Source of the DNA: Roseiarcus sp963765375
GTDB lineage: Bacteria; Pseudomonadota; Alphaproteobacteria; Rhizobiales; Beijerinckiaceae
NCBI GenBank assembly: GCA_963765375.1
Contig: CAVXVZ010000002.1
Coordinates: forward strand, 124,001 to 188,000
Direction of reading: 5' to 3'
DNA: 64,000 bases
In this document: positions 61,766 through 64,000 of the stretch, piece by piece
Layout: each line of letters starts with the position of its first letter
How positions within the stretch are numbered: position 1 is the stretch's first letter
Position numbers and translations under genes: made by a program
The notes under the pieces: model-generated
Database searches by the model: none
Seen by the model: the letters and a program-made list of their open reading frames with translations, nothing else
What the model was told of the DNA's origin: nothing

Positions 61766-64000
61766 TCAATCGCGCTTCGTCATCTCCGCTGCGGCGCGGG
61801 CAGCGCGCCAGCGCGCCTGGAGCGCCGCGATGTCGGCGTCGTCAAGCGGGACCAGGCGCTCGAACACGACCGCGCTGACGCCTTTCTCCAGGCGGAACAC
61901 CTCGCCGGCGCGGCGGAACTTCGCCCCGATCCCCTTCCCCGTCAGCATCTCGCGCGACGGCAGGACGACCGTCTGCTGATGATCGGGATTAAGGTGCGTC
62001 TGGACCGGATCGCCCACGATCATGATCGCGCAATCCTTCAAGGCGGCCGTCGGCGGCCCATCGACCTCGTCGACGTCCGGCATCTTGACGGCCATCGTAG
62101 ACCTTGTGGCCGTCTCCCTCTCGGGACGCAGTTGCCACAATTCGCCGATCAGCTGGCCGCTGAACGTATAGCTCGAGCCGAGCCCGCAGACCTTCGCGTC
62201 CGGCCGCGCGCGCTGGTCGACCCAATCCTTGAGCCGCTCGAGTTCGCCGAGGTCGTCACGCGGCGCACGCGGCAGCGCGGCGATCGGCGCGAGGCCAGAG
62301 GGGTTCAGCGCCGCGGCAAGCGGCGAAAGCGTGATCGCGCCGAGCGCGGCCAATGCCCCGAGCGCCGCGCCCGGCCGGCTCGCGAAAGCGAGCATCAGCG
62401 AGCCGGCGATCGGCGCGGCGATCGCGGGCGCGACGAGATAAAGGTGATGGATATAAGGCGTCTGGATGCGCAGGAACAACGCGGCGGCGATCGCTGCGCT
62501 GCCCAGCGTGAGCCGCAGCAGCCGGCGATCCGTCGAGCGCGTCCAGAGCCACGCCGCTCCGCTCAGGGCGGCGAGCGCGGGCAGAAGCCCGATCCAGTCG
62601 CCGAGCTGACGCAGGAAGACGTCCGGCGGCTTGCGATAGGCGCCGTAGGACCGGGCATAATCATGCGCGCCCAAGTTCGGCAGCCAATCGACGATGACCG
62701 GGCTTGAGAGCGCGAGCAGGGTCAGAAGGCCGAGCGCGGTCGCCGCCACGGCATCCTTCCAGCGGAAGCGCGCGCCGGCGCAGAGCGCAATCGAGACGGC
62801 CTCGATCGCCAGCATGATCGCAATTCCCGCCGCGGCGAACGCATACCACCGCCGGAAGGCGAACATCGCAAACAGGGTCAACGCCAAAGCCAAAGCGACG
62901 CGGCGCGTCATCGGCGCGACACGCGCGTCGTGGCCCTGTCGCAGCGCCAACAGGCGCGCGAGCCGCTCGGCCAGCCGAAGCGCGCAGACCAGGAGAACGA
63001 GCCCTCCGACATCCGGCATTCCGCGCGCGGCGACCGCCATCGCGGCCGGATAGGCGAAGACAATGGCGGCGACGGCGAACGCCAATATAGCGGCTTCACC
63101 GCGCCTCGTCAGACAGCCCTGCGACCTCATCCAGAGGAGCCCGCTAAGCGGGCGTCTCGAAGGATGCTCTCGTTGGCGCCGGCAGTCGTGCGAACTCACG
63201 CGTCCTTCGAGGCCGCTTCGCGGCGGCTCAGGACGGGGTTGGCGGATGGCGCCTGGTTGCGCCCGAACGCGATGCGCGCTCAGGCCCGCGCGGCGGGCGA
63301 GGTCGCGCGAAAGAACCGCGAGCGCGAGCAGCGCCGGCGCCGCGTAGAGCGCGAGCAGCGCGAACGTATAGACCGCCCGCGATCTCGGCTCCGTCAGCGC
63401 CAGCGCGAGGCCTGGAATGACCGCAGGCCCCCAGGCGTAATCCTGCGTGATCGACTGCGCGGCGGCCGAGAAGAGCAGCGGCCAATTGCCCACATCGGCC
63501 AATCGGGCGACCATGACCGAGACGCCGCGATAGGTCATGAAGTCGGCGATCATCAGATCGCGCGAGACGAGCACGAGATAGGCCGCATAAGCGCAAAGGC
63601 CGGCGAGGGTCGCGGCGTAGAGCGCCGCGAGGCGAAGCGACAGGCGCGGCCACCGGCGCGCCGTGCCCGCGAGCCACGCTGCGAGCCAGATCCCGAACGC
63701 CAGCGAGGCGAGGCTCATGAGCCTGAGCCCCGCCTCCGGCCCGGCGAGCGCTCCAAGGACGATGAGGCCGACGCCCGCCAGAACGCCGAGCGTCAAGCTC
63801 CAAAGCGACGCTTCGTCGAGCGAAAGGGCAAGCCCGGCGACCGATAGCCCGGAAAGGCCGGCAAGCCCGATCGGGACGATCGCCGGCGCGCCGGGCGCAA
63901 GGCGGCGCAGAATGAGCCCGACCGACGCCGTAAGCGCGAGGCCCGCCAGGGCGGCGACCCGCCGCTTCCCGGAGAAGGTGGCAGGCGCAAGCGCGCGCCG
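61766..64000 (-). CDS. Large multi-spanning membrane protein, glycosyltransferase-39/ArnT-like (partial, start beyond right edge)
   Basis: 744 residues are visible; the frame is open to the right edge, so the start is outside. There are about 12 hydrophobic segments, including SVGLILRRLAPGAPAIVPIG, VLAGVGLIVLGALAGPEAGL and LALALTLFAMFAFRRWYAFA. A periplasmic-type C-terminal part holds VCGLGSSYTFSGQLIGELWQ and DCAIMIVGDPVQTHLNPDHQ. The loop LVSRDLMIADFMTYRGVSVM after early segments recalls the acidic loop of lipid-linked glycosyltransferases of the GT39/GT83 type, but I cannot assign an activity. An unusual hydrophilic Arg/Pro/Ser-rich stretch of roughly 50 residues (RRAGLSAHRVRAQPGAIRQP to MRSQGCLTRRGE) is encoded largely by a palindromic repeat inserted at 63125-63238 without breaking the frame. 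Confidence 0.75.
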   Translation of the reverse strand, partial: RRALAPATFSGKRRVAALAGLALTASVGLILRRLAPGAPAIVPIGLAGLSGLSVAGLALSLDEASLWSLTLGVLAGVGLIVLGALAGPEAGLRLMSLASLAFGIWLAAWLAGTARRWPRLSLRLAALYAATLAGLCAYAAYLVLVSRDLMIADFMTYRGVSVMVARLADVGNWPLLFSAAAQSITQDYAWGPAVIPGLALALTEPRSRAVYTFALLALYAAPALLALAVLSRDLARRAGLSAHRVRAQPGAIRQPRPEPPRSGLEGRVSSHDCRRQREHPSRRPLSGLLWMRSQGCLTRRGEAAILAFAVAAIVFAYPAAMAVAARGMPDVGGLVLLVCALRLAERLARLLALRQGHDARVAPMTRRVALALALTLFAMFAFRRWYAFAAAGIAIMLAIEAVSIALCAGARFRWKDAVAATALGLLTLLALSSPVIVDWLPNLGAHDYARSYGAYRKPPDVFLRQLGDWIGLLPALAALSGAAWLWTRSTDRRLLRLTLGSAAIAAALFLRIQTPYIHHLYLVAPAIAAPIAGSLMLAFASRPGAALGALAALGAITLSPLAAALNPSGLAPIAALPRAPRDDLGELERLKDWVDQRARPDAKVCGLGSSYTFSGQLIGELWQLRPERETATRSTMAVKMPDVDEVDGPPTAALKDCAIMIVGDPVQTHLNPDHQQTVVLPSREMLTGKGIGAKFRRAGEVFRLEKGVSAVVFERLVPLDDADIAALQARWRAARAAAEMTKRD
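63125..63238. repeat. Palindromic repeat element inserted in-frame in a coding sequence
   Basis: About 114 bp whose outer parts are CCTCATCCAGAGGAGCCCGC...CGTCTCGAAGGATG and CGTCCTTCGAGGCCGCTTCG...GGCTCAGGACGGGG. These are the two arms of a repeat that is very common between genes in Hyphomicrobiales (CCTCATCCTGAGGAGCCCGC type). Here it lies inside the large membrane protein gene, and the frame continues through it. Confidence 0.75.

Overview
The window is GC-rich DNA that reads as an alphaproteobacterial chromosome, most likely order Hyphomicrobiales (Rhizobiales). The grounds are the thrB-rnhA pair, divergent tlpA/argH, DUF502 beside glmS, a plant-type glutamate-cysteine ligase, alphaproteobacterial CopC/PCuAC/CopD proteins, a Zur-controlled znuACB cluster, and intergenic palindromes of a kind common in this order. 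I cannot name a genus. No rRNA, tRNA or CRISPR array was seen.

Layout. 0-3.3 kb: housekeeping genes on the minus strand (frr cut by the window edge, a DUF502 membrane protein, glmS). 3.4-6.8 kb: a plus-strand copper operon (DUF2946-like, an unassigned exported protein, CopC, PCuAC, CopD), followed by an IS200-type element. 7.4-16.9 kb: rsmE, gshA, a MATE exporter, an intact MAPEG gene and a broken copy of it, and a decayed ispH remnant next to a 21-bp tandem repeat. 16.9-18.7 kb: a membrane-anchored quinoprotein dehydrogenase.

18.7-30 kb is the accessory core. It is an O-acylation locus made of acyl carrier proteins, MBOAT acyltransferases, an FkbH-like HAD protein, a VOC protein and a periplasmic SGNH-like protein. 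One MBOAT gene is split by an ISAs1-family element that itself carries an IS1595-family element. A second IS1595 copy sits between this MBOAT and its ACP. The divergent FkbH-ACP-MBOAT set carries many frameshifts.

30-36.4 kb: c-type cytochromes, a glycosyltransferase, UDP-glucose dehydrogenase, thrB and rnhA. 36.5-42.5 kb: a FeeM-like N-acyl amino acid synthase, a second ISAs1 copy, a GGDEF-EAL protein and a RayT-type transposase framed by inverted repeats. 42.5-49 kb: tlpA, argH, zur and znuACB, and a choloylglycine-hydrolase-family enzyme. 49-64 kb: a five-PAS hybrid histidine kinase, a cytochrome b-like/ferredoxin/adenylate cyclase fusion, OsmC, a VapBC-type pair, an Orn/Lys/Arg decarboxylase, a pta fragment with ackA, a PEP-CTERM protein, and a large membrane protein with an in-frame palindromic repeat running off the right edge.

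About a dozen genes carry single-base frameshifts. In several (decarboxylase, choloylglycine hydrolase, histidine kinase, TlpA, cytochrome c', PIN toxin) removing or adding one base restores a full family-length protein. Sequencing error is therefore a serious alternative to gene decay, and calls of 'pseudogene' here mean 'reading frame broken as given'.
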